A stretch of 51,732 nucleotides of DNA from Clostridia bacterium UC5.1-1D2 (GCA_001304855.1 BBZN01000030.1:1-51732), one strand, 5' to 3'. Counted from the stretch's first letter, positions 28,367 through 38,001 are shown. A program made the numbers and translations. The notes: generated from the letters alone by a model not told the origin.

Positions 28367-28660
28367 TCAGGCGAAGGCGTCCGGGTCGTCCAGATCGTCA
28401 TAGTTGAGAATATCGTCCTCGGCGCTGTCCGCGTCCCCGGCCCCGTAAACCTCGTAGACTTCTTCGGGGTTCAGCTTCAGCCGGGTGCTAATCAGCTTTT
28501 CCAGACGGAAGGCGTTGCGCTTCTTGTCGGCCTCCGCCGTGTATTTATAGTTCGGGTGCTTTTTCAAATCGTACTTTGGGGACAGGAAGGGCCGGAGCCC
28601 CCGAAGCTGTAAAATACATCGGCTCCCGTCCATTGTGGTCAGTTCGTCCATTGTCATCAG
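28367..28660 (-). pseudogene. virD4 coupling protein, 3' fragment
   Basis: It encodes MTMDELTTMDGSRCILQLRG LRPFLSPKYDLKKHPNYKY and an acidic C-terminus, the conserved end of VirD4/TraG-type coupling proteins. The preceding codon CTG (28658-28660) is shared with the end of the middle fragment at 40092-40094. Joining at that codon gives the family-typical GKEL-MTMDEL. Confidence 0.9.
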
Positions 28661-28750
28661 CTCCCTGCAACATTGTCAAGTGACGAGTTTAAAAAAGGGG
28701 CAAAAATATACCTCCAGCCCATAATGGGAAAGAGGGTATGATATAATTTT

Positions 28751-29517
28751 TCAATAATATGTTTTTATTTCCGCAATAAGTTTTTCTTCATCAGTATTCT
28801 CATGAACATAGTCCATATAAATTGTTCGTCCATACTTTAAATATAACAACCAACCTTGTAGTGATGAAATATAATCATCCTCTAATGTTAGGAGCTTTGA
28901 ATATTTCCCCACATAAACATTACCTGAGTTCCATGATTCGTGTCTAACAGGGTATAGATGACCATGCTTCATAGTATTAATGACTTTTGCATATCCGTTT
29001 TCATCAATGACAAGTTGATTGTTAACTCTGTCATCTGCATTTTGCATTTCTTCTTTGATCTCTTGTTTTGTAAATAAGTGTGTCGGTTTCCCAATTCTTA
29101 TAATCTCTATTTCAAAAAAGACTTATAGCTCTCTAATTCTGCTAAAAAATTTCCCTTTAGAATTTCTGCTAACTTTTTATCGAGCTTGTCTTTTAAGCCA
29201 ACCGCCGACTCTCTGTCATAGACACAATAGCATTCTTCATTTTCATTGCTATCAAGTTCTTTTATAGTTCCATCTGTTGTAAGATAGGTGCTTGTTGCAT
29301 GAAGGTTTTTCAATGAAAAACCTTCATTATGTTGTTTGAATTCAAAGACGAATTTTATACATTCAGCTTTTTTAAATACAGCAGATGGAAATAAATTTTG
29401 AAAATTCCAAGTTGAAAATTTTTGATTTATGTATTCATAGCTCTTCTTTTGCTCTGCAATTTTTTGCTTCTTTTGGATAATATCATCTTTTTCAAAAGAA
29501 GTGATTTTAAAAGGATT
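28751..29517 (-). CDS. continuation or partner of the kinase, unknown domain (one apparent frameshift)
   Basis: The frame opens right after the kinase stop (NKNPFKITSFEKDDIIQKKQ) and has no ATG, GTG or TTG in the first 65 codons. It reads FSTWNFQNLFPSAVFKKAEC and LDSNENEECYCVYDRESAVG, breaks in a T6 run at about 29118, and continues FEIEIIRIGKPTHLFTKQEI to MDYVHENTDEEKLIAEIKTY Y. It is most likely the C-terminal 250 residues of the kinase, since removing one A from ATAAAATAA joins EEI to NKNPFK. A separate gene with an unusual start is the alternative. No known fold is recognised. Confidence 0.5.
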
Positions 29518-29518
29518 T

Positions 29519-31036
29519 TTATTTTATCTCTTCCAAATTTGAAAATCTTTCTTCAATATCTTCATCGGATAAATGTTTTAATTGCTCATCTTGCTTAGCA
29601 TATTTGTATAACTGCTCATAAAACTTTATCAAGTTTTCTATATAGTTTCTAAATTCATCAGCACTACAATCACCATGTCTTCCGTCATATGTTCCATTTA
29701 TTCCATTGTACGGTCCAGTTTTTAATACAATTAAAAATTTACCTTTAGTATAGCGGTATACTTTTTGAAACCCATCAGGCAAAGGAGTTCCTTCATCATA
29801 ATCATACACACCGTAATCGGCAAATTGTGCAGATACATAGTTTGAGGGCATATCTTCAACTAAATATTCATAATCCGAAATGATGTTTTCTTGAAGTATT
29901 GGTTTTAAATTATCAATTTCAAGCATGAAATAATTCCATCTCAAATTGTCTTTAAATGATTCGAAGAGTAAGCGTTTGGGCTTCAATATGTAGCAGCCAT
30001 TTAATGTATCATACACTTTAATACAACCTTTTTCATCAGCCATCTTTGCATGTGAAAAATCCAAACCACCTCTATCTGAAAAAATCATATGATTGTAAGC
30101 TGGTGTTGAGCCTACAATGTTTAAGACATTAACTATTTCTTGGGGTTCTCTCCATACACATGCAGTTGGGGGATTTGCCCCAAATAATAATTTACTAAGA
30201 AAGTTCCAATCGCTTGATTGTGATTTATATATATCAGAACAAACTTCAAGCCAATACTCTAATCTATCCTTGAACTCCTTCATGGTGGGACGGGCATTAG
30301 GGTCATTAGCTGTGCTATCTATGAGTAACTCATCTAATTCTACAAGATGAAAATCTTTAGCTTGCTTAAATAATCTTAAGCTATGACTCTCATCTAAAAA
30401 ATTGTATACGCCATCAAATCCCTTTTCATCTTTGGTTAAAAACATCCACATGGTTTTTGCTAATGAAAAAACATCTGCCTTTTTTCCATCTGCCTTTTTG
30501 GGATTTCGCTTCATCTCTGGAGCAATAGTGAAAATAGCCCCCAGACCTTTATCTGATCTTGTAAAATCATTTTCATTTTCTGGAAAATCAACCAATCCAA
30601 AATCGCCCAAACAGAACTGGCCCTCATAATAATAAATATTAGAAGGTTTAATATCTCTGTGTGAAACACCTTTTTCGTGAAGGGTTTCTAATGTTTTGCA
30701 TAATTCAAGAGTTCCCATAACTATTTCTGTAATATTTAATTTGTTTTCAAAAATATAGTCTATTGCAGGTTTTGCAACTGGCATTACATACCAGTATTGC
30801 TCAGCAGAAAAGTCTATTATGGGAATAATGCCATTAATATTTTCACAGTTGTTTGTGATAATATTAATTTCATCAATAAATCGCCCTTTTTTTTCAGTTC
30901 CTCTTGAAACCAATTCTTTTAACGCAAAGTTCCTATTATTTTCAAGACATTTCACAAGATATACTTTTGCATTTCCTCCTTCGCCTAAACCATCTATCAG
31001 TTCATATTTCTCTTTCCAATCTTTCCTTTTCGCCAT
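29519..31036 (-). CDS. eukaryotic-like Ser/Thr protein kinase, mobile cargo
   Basis: The ATG at 31036 follows GGAGGAG. The kinase domain (residues about 10-280) has glycine loop GLGEGGNAKVYLV, VAIK-type FALKEL, catalytic loop HRDIKPSN, GDFG, and APEM with the expected spacing; all catalytic residues are present. After it comes a 230-residue region without membrane segment (ANPPTACVWREPQEIVNVLN, NYVSAQFADYGVYDYDEGTP) that I do not recognise. No PASTA domains are present, so it is not a cell-wall PrkC. It sits 31 bp behind the recombinase, at the element end, a common place for cargo such as phage defence, which is only inferred. Confidence 0.85.
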   Translation of the reverse strand: MAKRKDWKEKYELIDGLGEGGNAKVYLVKCLENNRNFALKELVSRGTEKKGRFIDEINIITNNCENINGIIPIIDFSAEQYWYVMPVAKPAIDYIFENKLNITEIVMGTLELCKTLETLHEKGVSHRDIKPSNIYYYEGQFCLGDFGLVDFPENENDFTRSDKGLGAIFTIAPEMKRNPKKADGKKADVFSLAKTMWMFLTKDEKGFDGVYNFLDESHSLRLFKQAKDFHLVELDELLIDSTANDPNARPTMKEFKDRLEYWLEVCSDIYKSQSSDWNFLSKLLFGANPPTACVWREPQEIVNVLNIVGSTPAYNHMIFSDRGGLDFSHAKMADEKGCIKVYDTLNGCYILKPKRLLFESFKDNLRWNYFMLEIDNLKPILQENIISDYEYLVEDMPSNYVSAQFADYGVYDYDEGTPLPDGFQKVYRYTKGKFLIVLKTGPYNGINGTYDGRHGDCSADEFRNYIENLIKFYEQLYKYAKQDEQLKHLSDEDIEERFSNLEEIK

Positions 31037-31067
31037 ATTCTCCTCCGCATAACATCTATTTGTATAT

Positions 31068-32708
31068 TTACTCCACAAGCTCGCCAACAAAGTTATAAAC
31101 AATCCTCACTCGTTGGATTTTCTCGCCATCTACAACCTGTTTTTCACCCACCACAACCTTGTGAATGAGCCGATGAACAATTACCTCATCAAGCTCCGTG
31201 ATAGCGGCATATTGTCCGATTTCATCAATGAAAAGCCGTATATCCTTGCCCATATCATCAGCAAGACTTAGTTCCTCCATGATGTCCTGCATACGCTCTT
31301 TGCCGTCATTCTGCTCCTGCTCAAGCTGTTTTGTCATCATCACAAAACGCTGTTCGGTGAGAATACCTTTTGCCTTGTCCTCGTACAAGCTCATAAACAG
31401 TTTGTCAATTTCCTGCACTCTTGCAGTTAGAGTGGCAAACTCCTTTTTGAGTGTACCCTCGTCGGCAGTGTGCTGCTTTTCCAACTTTCGGGCGAGCTTT
31501 GTGTAAAAGCCCTCGGTATCATTCAGCACCTTATCAGCGTGTTGACGAATATCCTCAAGCACGAGATTGTATAGGTCACGAGCTTCAATTTTATGGCTTG
31601 TGCAGGTGTCTTTTCCAAGCCGATTGTAGGTCTGACAGATATAATAGGCTTTATCTATCGGCTGCCGTTCTTCTTTGGTAGTGCGATTTACACCTGTCCT
31701 ACCGACTTTCTCATATCGGGATTGCAAAGACTTACCACAGGTTTCACACTGCAATAGTCCATGAAACAGATTATAAAAAGGACAGTTGTTACCCTGCATA
31801 ATGCCGGGGCGTTGGTCTTTTATCTTTTGCACTTGGTCAAAATGCTCTTTTGTGATAATGGCTTCATGGCAGTTTTCAATGACTTCCCATTCATCACGAG
31901 GAACAAAATTGTAGGTGTTGGAGCGTATCGCCTTTTGGTGGGTTTTGCATACCACATGAGCACCGTAATACAAGGGATTTCTAAGCATTTTGCTGATAAC
32001 ACTGCCACTCCAAGAGTAGTAGTTTACATCTGTTTTTGCCGTTCTGCACCTTGTAATGGGTATCTTGCGTTCTAAAAGCTGTTTGGCAATTCTCATTGTA
32101 CCGCAACCGTCCAAAGCAAGGTCAAAAATCAGCTTAACAGTGGGTGCGGTTTCGGCGTCAATTATCAAATGTCCATTGTCAGCAGCGTCACGCATATATC
32201 CGTATGGAGCAGGACCACCGCCGAACTTTCCTTGCCTTGAACGAGCCATTCTCCCTGCAAGGACTTTCTTGGAAATGTCCCTCGAAAACATGTCGTTTAG
32301 GATATTCCGAAACGGAGTTATGTCCATTTCCTGCTTATTTAAGCTGTCCACACCGTCACTGATGGCGATGTAGCGGACACCATGTCGGGGGAAGAAAATC
32401 TCTATGTAACTGCCCGACTCAATATAATTTCGCCCAAGTCTTGAAAGGTCTTTTGTAATGACACAATTCACCTTGCCTGCTTCAATATCGGCAATCATAC
32501 GCTGAAAAGATGGGCGATTAAAATTTCGCCCCGTGTACCCATCGTCCACATAAAAAGCATGGTCAAGCATACCGTTTTTCTCGGCATAATCTTTTAACAT
32601 CGCCTTTTGATTGGTGATACTCATGCTCTCGTTATCTCTGCCATCTTCCATAGAAAGGCGGCAGTAGAGGGCGGTAATGGGATTAATTTGCTTTTTTGTC
32701 CTGTTCAT
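31068..32708 (-). CDS. serine recombinase of element B
   Basis: An intact 546-residue large serine recombinase. Catalytic region ITALYCRLSMEDGRDNESMS, then CVITKDLSRLGRNYIESGSY, recombinase domain (PAPYGYMRDAADNG), zinc ribbon (LLQCETCGKSLQSR ... YYICQTYNRLGKDTC), coiled coil, and C-terminal RIVYNFVGELVE. It is paralogous to recombinases A and C but clearly diverged. It lies 2.4 kb inside the left end, with the kinase cargo beyond it, unlike A, where it is terminal. Confidence 0.93.
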   Translation of the reverse strand: MNRTKKQINPITALYCRLSMEDGRDNESMSITNQKAMLKDYAEKNGMLDHAFYVDDGYTGRNFNRPSFQRMIADIEAGKVNCVITKDLSRLGRNYIESGSYIEIFFPRHGVRYIAISDGVDSLNKQEMDITPFRNILNDMFSRDISKKVLAGRMARSRQGKFGGGPAPYGYMRDAADNGHLIIDAETAPTVKLIFDLALDGCGTMRIAKQLLERKIPITRCRTAKTDVNYYSWSGSVISKMLRNPLYYGAHVVCKTHQKAIRSNTYNFVPRDEWEVIENCHEAIITKEHFDQVQKIKDQRPGIMQGNNCPFYNLFHGLLQCETCGKSLQSRYEKVGRTGVNRTTKEERQPIDKAYYICQTYNRLGKDTCTSHKIEARDLYNLVLEDIRQHADKVLNDTEGFYTKLARKLEKQHTADEGTLKKEFATLTARVQEIDKLFMSLYEDKAKGILTEQRFVMMTKQLEQEQNDGKERMQDIMEELSLADDMGKDIRLFIDEIGQYAAITELDEVIVHRLIHKVVVGEKQVVDGEKIQRVRIVYNFVGELVE

Positions 32709-32728
32709 CGTTTTTTCTCCTTAGAGGA

Positions 32729-32765
32729 ACAGGGACACGATATGAATATTATACCATGTCCCTGT
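32729..32765 (-). promoter_or_regulatory. recombinase B promoter inside an inverted repeat
   Basis: ACAGGGACA (32729-32737) and TGTCCCTGT (32757-32765) flank an extended -10 box (TGGTATAAT on the minus strand; core 32748-32753). It has the same design as at recombinase A but different arm sequence. Confidence 0.72.
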
Positions 32766-32779
32766 CATTTTTGAAACTG

Positions 32780-32965
32780 TTATTCTGTTAGCTTTTCGTC
32801 TTTCCACTGTTCAAATTGATTGCAAACCTTATGCTCTATGACCTCTTGGAAAGCGGTCTGCATACTTAGACTGCCTGTGTATTCGTGGGTGACGATGTAT
32901 TTTGTTTTCGCCTTAGAACTTACTTTAGGCTGTGGCTTCTGTACAGATTTTTGGCTATCTCTCAT
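32780..32965 (-). CDS. tnpW: TnpW-like small transposon protein
   Basis: A 61-residue protein starting MRDSQKSVQKPQPKVSSKAK, with YIVTHEYTGSLSMQTAFQEV IEHKV. Length, position before the recombinase and the strand-helix pattern match TnpW-type proteins. It overlaps the end of the primase gene. Confidence 0.65.
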   Translation of the reverse strand: MRDSQKSVQKPQPKVSSKAKTKYIVTHEYTGSLSMQTAFQEVIEHKVCNQFEQWKDEKLTE

Positions 32966-33877
32966 AGCTGCCCTCCAATCGTTGTTTTTGTTTGCTCCGA
33001 TACTGTAACAAAACCTCGTTGTAGTCCTTTAAGGTGGGCAGTTCAAGCCTTGTGTAATAGCCTTTGTCAGCGTATTCCCTCGCAAGGGAAACGGCTCTTT
33101 TTCGCCCTACTTCGTCATTGTCAAGGCAGAATACAAGCTCCGTGATGTGGCTGTATCGCTGTAAATAGTGGGCGAGAGCGATACCGCTTGTACCGCCTAA
33201 CGATAGCCTGCTATCGGCTCTGTAAGCCCCTGTGTTGCCCTGAATAAGGTTTTCAAGGGTAGCATGGGAAAGACAGTCGATTGCACTCTCAAAGGCGTAC
33301 AAACGGCTTGAGCTGCCATTCATGCAAAAACAGTACCGCTTGTCACTTCCCACACAATCCATGCGGAAAGGTTTATCGGTGTATGTACCTCTCAGGGTGG
33401 CATATCTCGGCTTGCCTTGCTCATCAAAGCCCACGAATACCGCATTGCCTTTGGTGTCCTCATATATTTTTTCTCTTGAATTAGCTCCCCAATGATTTTG
33501 CTGTCAAGCCATCTTGTTTTGCATAGGTAAGCGAACGCTCGGCGGTTGCTATCAGCTTTTTCGGGAAGAAGCAAGGCTCGTTGAATGTCCATTGTTGGCG
33601 GTGGAGGTGGTGCATTGGTCTGCCCATCGGCAAGGAGCTGTAACGCTCCCTTAAAGTCAAAACCCTCAATCTTCATCAGAAAATCAATCGCACCATAACC
33701 GCCTATCCCTTTGCTATGCCAGTACCACGAAAGGCGGTCACTTTTTATGGCAAGGCTTGTATGCTCAGTGCAACGGTATTCACCGTTAGAGTGGCGAAAG
33801 TGAAAGCCTTTGTATCGCTCTAAAAAATCTATCAAATCAATGCTTCTTGCATTATCTAAAATGGTTTTATCAATCAT
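32955..33877 (-). CDS. DUF3991/toprim primase-like protein (one apparent frameshift)
   Basis: N-terminal half: IDLIDFLERYKGFHFRHSNG, with CHC2-like features and GIGGYGAIDFLMKIEGFDFK. C-terminal half has the toprim fold: YAFESAIDCLSHATLE and ELVFCLDNDEVGRKRA (acidic triad region). The halves join if one A is added to GAGAAAAAATAT at about 33462 (LIQEKKIYEDTKGNAVFVGF). It would prime lagging-strand synthesis of the transferred element. The start overlaps the relaxase stop. Confidence 0.85.
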
Positions 33878-35214
33878 CGGTCAACCTCCTGTTGTTTTTG
33901 CTCTTTGCCTAAGATTTTCTGCAAATTCATGTGTAGCTTCGCAAGCTCCATTTGCTCGGCTTTGGCTACTTTGTACTGTTCATAAAGGGCGGATTTTTCT
34001 TTCTGCAAGGCGGCAAGCAAAGGCTTTAGCTCTGCCGATTTCGGCACTTTGCCATTTTCTTTTTGGTATGCGGAAAGATAGCGTTTTGCTGTTTCATGGA
34101 GCATGACATCACTTTCTGCACCGTCTGTTTCTCGGATAAACTTATCCTTATTGCGTGCTTGCTGAAACTTGGTATGTAGCTCCTTTGTCCTGCCATAAAT
34201 GCGTAGCTGCTTTTGCAGATCGGTCAAGTCTTTTAAGCGGTTTTCGGTAGTTTTGAGGGCAGAGGAAACTTTATCAAAAGCGGTGTTGGCTGCCCAAAAC
34301 TTACTGTCAAACTCGGCTAAATCGGTCAAGCCTTTTTCTCTTAGCAAATTCATGGTATCAGCCATAATTTTGAGATTTTGTATCTTGCCCCAGTGTGTAA
34401 GCCCCTTGCTGTTTTGGAATTTATCTTGCGACAAATCAAGCAGTTTTTGTATGCTCGGTGGCTGTTGGGGCTGGATAACAGGTGCTTTGGTCTTAATTCG
34501 CTCTTTAATGCGTTCCTCGGTGTAGTCCTCGCCAATGGTCTTGGCTCGTGTAAATCGCTCACCATCTTTGTGCTTAAAAGATAAATATTTGCCCTGCTTA
34601 ATTTCATAGCCCTGTGCGATAAGTAGCTGTAAAAACTCTTCAAAGGTGCTTGCCTTTATGATGGCATTGTCAATGGCAATCCGTAGCTTTTCCTTGTAAC
34701 TGCCGCCTTGCTTTGCTATGTCATATTCAAAACGGCTTTTGCCACGCTTACCGCTTTTTACCTCAATGACAGATAAGCCGTTTTCACGACAAAGGCTGTC
34801 GCTCAAATCCTGTATTTCGTGATAGCTCCGCTTGTTGGAGTGGTAACGGTTATGGGTCTTGAGATTGACAGCACACCACACAAAATGATTGTGGATATGA
34901 TTGCGGTCAACATGGGTGGTCATCACAAAAGCGTACTCGCCCTTGAGGTGCTTTTTAGCCAAACGCTTGCCGATTTCATGGGCTTGCTCGGGTGTTGTTT
35001 CCTCGGGAGAAAAGGACTGTATCAGATGTCTGCCGAAGGTATTTCCTCCTGCTCTTGCTTGCCTTAAAAGAAAGGAAAACTCCACGCTTGCGGTTTTGGG
35101 AAAGCAGTTCTCCGAATAAACAAAGGCACAGTTTTCCGTCTTGTTGGGGTTACAGATATAGTCTACCGACTTGCCGATTGTAGTTCGGATAGGGATAATT
35201 TTAGTAATTGCCAT
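33874..35214 (-). CDS. relaxase of element B
   Basis: An intact 446-residue relaxase: MAITKIIPIRTTIGKSVDYI, family signature NPNKTE, AFVMTTHVDRNHIHNHFVWC (three-His motif) and a long helical C-terminal region. It is related to the ICE relaxase at 4121 (similar THxDxxHxHNH and C-terminal NLK.MA pattern) but not identical. It would let the element use a helper conjugation channel. The start overlaps the mobC end. Confidence 0.92.
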   Translation of the reverse strand: MAITKIIPIRTTIGKSVDYICNPNKTENCAFVYSENCFPKTASVEFSFLLRQARAGGNTFGRHLIQSFSPEETTPEQAHEIGKRLAKKHLKGEYAFVMTTHVDRNHIHNHFVWCAVNLKTHNRYHSNKRSYHEIQDLSDSLCRENGLSVIEVKSGKRGKSRFEYDIAKQGGSYKEKLRIAIDNAIIKASTFEEFLQLLIAQGYEIKQGKYLSFKHKDGERFTRAKTIGEDYTEERIKERIKTKAPVIQPQQPPSIQKLLDLSQDKFQNSKGLTHWGKIQNLKIMADTMNLLREKGLTDLAEFDSKFWAANTAFDKVSSALKTTENRLKDLTDLQKQLRIYGRTKELHTKFQQARNKDKFIRETDGAESDVMLHETAKRYLSAYQKENGKVPKSAELKPLLAALQKEKSALYEQYKVAKAEQMELAKLHMNLQKILGKEQKQQEVDR

Positions 35215-35511
35215 ATCTGCTCCACCTCCTGTTGCAAGCGGTCAATTTGTGATGGCGAAATGCCCCTCGTTTCATTGGCAATCCTCGCTATCTGATTGAT
35301 GTTTACACCGATTTTATTTACCTCGCCTGCAAGCTCGTGGTACATGGATAAATCAACCTCGATGACATATCCGTCTATGAGCATTTTTCGGGCATAAGCG
35401 TTAAAATTGTTTGGTTTTCATCAAAGTCATTTTCTTTTTGATGTGGTCATGTTCCTGTGGGGTTACTCGTAATATGAGCTGCACACTTCTTGTGCGGTTT
35501 TGTTGCTTCAT
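35163..35511 (-). CDS. mobC: MobC relaxosome protein of element B (one apparent frameshift)
   Basis: MKQQNRTRSVQLILRVTPQE from the ATG at 35511 behind GGAGGTGTACCATC, stopping after MKTKQF. Removing one A from ACCAAACAATTTT joins it to NNFNAYARKMLIDGYVIEVD and the MobC core KIGVNINQIARIANETRG. The total is about 116 residues. Confidence 0.8.
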
Positions 35512-35586
35512 GATGGTACACCTCCTTATGCGAAACGCATTCATGCGTAAGCAAAATAAACGGTTTTAGGCAGAGCCTAACAAGCA

Positions 35587-35787
35587 CATTTGCGGAGCAA
35601 ATCCGCAAAAGGTTATCCTTTTGCTGTGCTTGCTATCCGTAAGCTCAACCTTTTGCGTATCTTAAAAGTGATTGCTATTTCAAAAGAAAAATAGGGCGGG
35701 TGACAGATGACACAATCGCTATACATACCCCCTCGGTGACAGTTGTTTGCACGAGGGGGGTATGTATAACCGCACTGTCATCTGTCA
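35587..35787. other. nested palindromes, candidate origin of element B
   Basis: Between mobC and the RepA-like gene lie a TTTGCGGA/TCCGCAAA hairpin (about 35588-35608) and a two-tier palindrome. The outer arms are TGACAGATGACA (35701-35712) and TGTCATCTGTCA (35776-35787); the inner arms are TATACATACCCCCTCG (35720-35735) and CGAGGGGGG-TATGTATA (35752-35768). No gene fits the 35512-35777 gap. oriT or a replication origin is likely. Confidence 0.6.
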
Positions 35788-36791
35788 TCATCTACCCTTG
35801 AAAGGGTAATAATTCGCTCTGATTTCTTACGGTCATAGCTGTAAATGATGCCGTAGTCCGACTGCAAAATATCCTTGTTTTTATTGAGCATTTTCGTAAC
35901 AGCAGCAGAGGATAAGCCAAGCTCTATCCCTGCCTTTGCCATTGCTTCACAAAGCCCTGTTGATGTTCCTCGCCATATGGTTTTTACAAATTCATCAATG
36001 ATAAGGCAAAAGCCATTTTGTTCCTCATCAGCCACATCTTCAGCATTGCCTAAGCAGTTTCAACGGCAATTATCCTTGTCAAACAGCACTGAAAAGCAGT
36101 AGCCCTCGGTGTCACGATTGGCGATTGTCAGCTTTCCTTTATCCCCGATACGCTTTTCTTTTTCAAGCACCCAAACACCATCCACAGCACCCACCAAGCC
36201 AGTGCTGCCCGATAGTGTATTCAGAGGGTCGGGGTCATACATTTTGCGTGTATGATGAACGAGCAGAAGCGTAACCGCATGGGCATTAGTAATCTCTCGG
36301 AGTGCGGTCATATCTCGATAGTCGCAAGCGTACATACTCTTGTCTTGGTCGGTGTTGCGGATACGCTCTAAGGTGTCAATGACAATCAGTTTCGTGCTTG
36401 GGTTGGTGCTTAAAAACTCTTTCATTTGCGTGATTAAGCCATCTGAAATACCCAAAGATGAAATAGCAAGGTGGAGTTTATCGGTGTTGATATTTTTCTC
36501 TTGAATAAGCTGTAATCGGTTTTGCAAGCGTGGGTGGGTATCTTCTAAGGCAAGGTACAAAACATCGCCATATGAAGCGTTATAGTCCCACAATTTGCCC
36601 CCAGTCGATACAGCAACGCACATATCCAATGCAAGCCATGACTTGCCGATTTTGCCACTGCCGGCAAGAATGAAAATGCCCTGTGGCAGTAGCTTATCAA
36701 TGGAAAAGGAAAGTGGGTCAAACTCTGTTTTCATAAGGGTGCTTGCAGTGATTGTTTCAAGCGGTGCAATCTGTTTTTGATTGTTGTTCAT
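35778..36791 (-). CDS. RepA/RecA-like AAA ATPase with an in-frame UGA
   Basis: MNNNQKQIAPLETITASTLM, Walker A AGSGKIGKSWLALDM, Walker B KLIVIDTLERI and TLLLVHHTRK form a hexameric RepA-like replicative ATPase. The frame meets TGA at 36060 (CGT TGA AAC) and continues in the same frame as NCLGNAEDVADEEQNGFCLI to 35778, a winged-helix-like C-terminus. Relatives often have a Trp-x-Cys-x-Gly here, so TGA probably replaces TGG. It is therefore a nonsense change, a sequence error, or recoding. The C-terminal part overlaps the palindrome arm. Confidence 0.75.
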
Positions 36792-36804
36792 GGTAAAGTT
36801 CCTC

Positions 36805-37236
36805 CTAAAGTAGCCAACCGTTTTTGGCATAATATTTTCGTAAATTTTCAATTCCTCGCATGATGCTGTTTCGTGTAGATGCTTCGTGAACACCCTCGGC
36901 TCGTGCGATGTCTACATTCTTTTTCTGATTGATGTAGCGGTCATATACTCGCTTTGATTGCAGGGGTGGGAGCGTGAGCAGGGCTTGGTAAAGCTGCTCC
37001 ATTGATACCTTTTGCATGAGGATTTCCTCGGGCGAGGGCATACGATGGAGAGCATCGTTTTCAATGCCGTCATTACAGTCAAGGGAATACTGTGCCTTGT
37101 GGTAATACATTCTGCTTTTGTAGTTGTTCTCTTGGCGAATGGAGTGCAGAATGACCTCGTACACCTCGTCTGATACCTCAAGAAAAATGTCCTCGGTGTA
37201 ATGTGGGTAGTGCTTGCGTAAATTGATAATGTGCAT
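36805..37236 (-). CDS. sigma-like HTH protein
   Basis: A 143-residue protein (MHIINLRKHYPHYTEDIFLE) with the C-terminal HTH RYINQKKNVDIARAEGVHEA STRNSIMRGI. It is strongly similar to the ICE gene at 835-1257 in both halves. The start is behind AAGGAGGAAAAGCC. It probably controls replication or mobilisation genes of element B. Confidence 0.8.
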   Translation of the reverse strand: MHIINLRKHYPHYTEDIFLEVSDEVYEVILHSIRQENNYKSRMYYHKAQYSLDCNDGIENDALHRMPSPEEILMQKVSMEQLYQALLTLPPLQSKRVYDRYINQKKNVDIARAEGVHEASTRNSIMRGIENLRKYYAKNGWLL

Positions 37237-37260
37237 GGCTTTTCCTCCTTAGAAATGCGA

Positions 37261-37288
37261 AAAGGACAGGCGGTAAAACCGTCTGTCC
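37261..37288 (-). terminator. terminator after sigma-like gene
   Basis: GGACAGGCGG (37264-37273) / CCGTCTGTCC (37279-37288) with TTTTC on the minus strand. Confidence 0.75.
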
Positions 37289-37310
37289 CTCTCGGATTAT
37301 GATGGGGAAA

Positions 37311-37754
37311 TTATCCCCTCACCGTATAAGCCCGAAAAACGCATTTCGTACATATGCTATTTGAAAAAACTTTGATATTTTTTCTGACTGATAAAATGCT
37401 TTGCATTACAGCATTTTTTGAACAACCGCAGTACAGGGCAATTTCAGCAAGGCTTATACCTTCTAAGGCATAGAGTAAAAAGCGTTCCTGTTGCACCTCT
37501 GTGCAGGTCGCAAGCACCGCCATCAGCTCACACATGGTTTCCCTGTGACATAGAATTTCTTCGGGGGTAGGGATATGTATGTGGCTGCATTCGGTGGCAA
37601 TGATGTACTCGTCAAACTCTCGCATATCCCAGTGCCGCCGCTTTTGGTGGGATAGGTTTTCTGCCTTGCGGTCACTTTCGCAAAGGCACTTGTAAACCTC
37701 ATAGCCGACCTCTACGGACACCGCTTGTCCGTTTATTTTTATGGTTATCTCCAT
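37311..37754 (-). CDS. second sigma-like HTH protein of element B
   Basis: A 147-residue protein (MEITIKINGQAVSVEVGYEV) with a middle ATECSHIHIPTPEEIL segment and a region 4-like HTH, LEGISLAEIALYCGCSKNAV MQSILSVRKN. It is more diverged than the neighbour at 36805. It sits between two terminators and is preceded by a short leader reading frame, so its expression may be attenuated. Confidence 0.72.
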   Translation of the reverse strand: MEITIKINGQAVSVEVGYEVYKCLCESDRKAENLSHQKRRHWDMREFDEYIIATECSHIHIPTPEEILCHRETMCELMAVLATCTEVQQERFLLYALEGISLAEIALYCGCSKNAVMQSILSVRKNIKVFSNSICTKCVFRAYTVRG

Positions 37755-37832
37755 AACTTTTCCGTCCTTTCAATCGTGGTTTGATTTGAAAGGACAGATA
37801 GGTGGAGAACGGCAACGAGGGTCTAAGAACGC

Positions 37833-37871
37833 AAAAAAGCCCGACTGAAATTCATTAAATCTCAATCGGGC
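37833..37871 (-). terminator. terminator/attenuator before sigma-like gene
   Basis: GCCCGACTGA (37839-37848) / TCAATCGGGC (37862-37871), one mismatch, with TTTTTT on the minus strand (37833-37838). It lies 79 bp upstream of the sigma-like start. Confidence 0.8.
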
Positions 37872-37920
37872 ATAGGCATAACTATTCTGTTGTGTGTTTG
37901 GGCAATAAGGAACTAAGGCA

Positions 37921-37986
37921 TCACAGGAGGAATGTGGTGCTGTTATCCTTTTTCAATTTTGTGGGCTTTGAAAATATCTGCAACAT
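37921..37986 (-). CDS. 21-residue leader peptide
   Basis: The minus-strand frame MLQIFSKPTKLKKDNSTTFL L starts behind AGGAGGATTGCC. The same AGGAGGA can pair with TTCCTCCT at the end of the frame (about 37923-37932 on the plus strand), folding over the whole leader. Terminators lie on both sides. This layout is typical of translation-controlled attenuation. Confidence 0.6.
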   Translation of the reverse strand: MLQIFSKPTKLKKDNSTTFLL

Positions 37987-38001
37987 GGCAATCCTCCTAC
38001 G

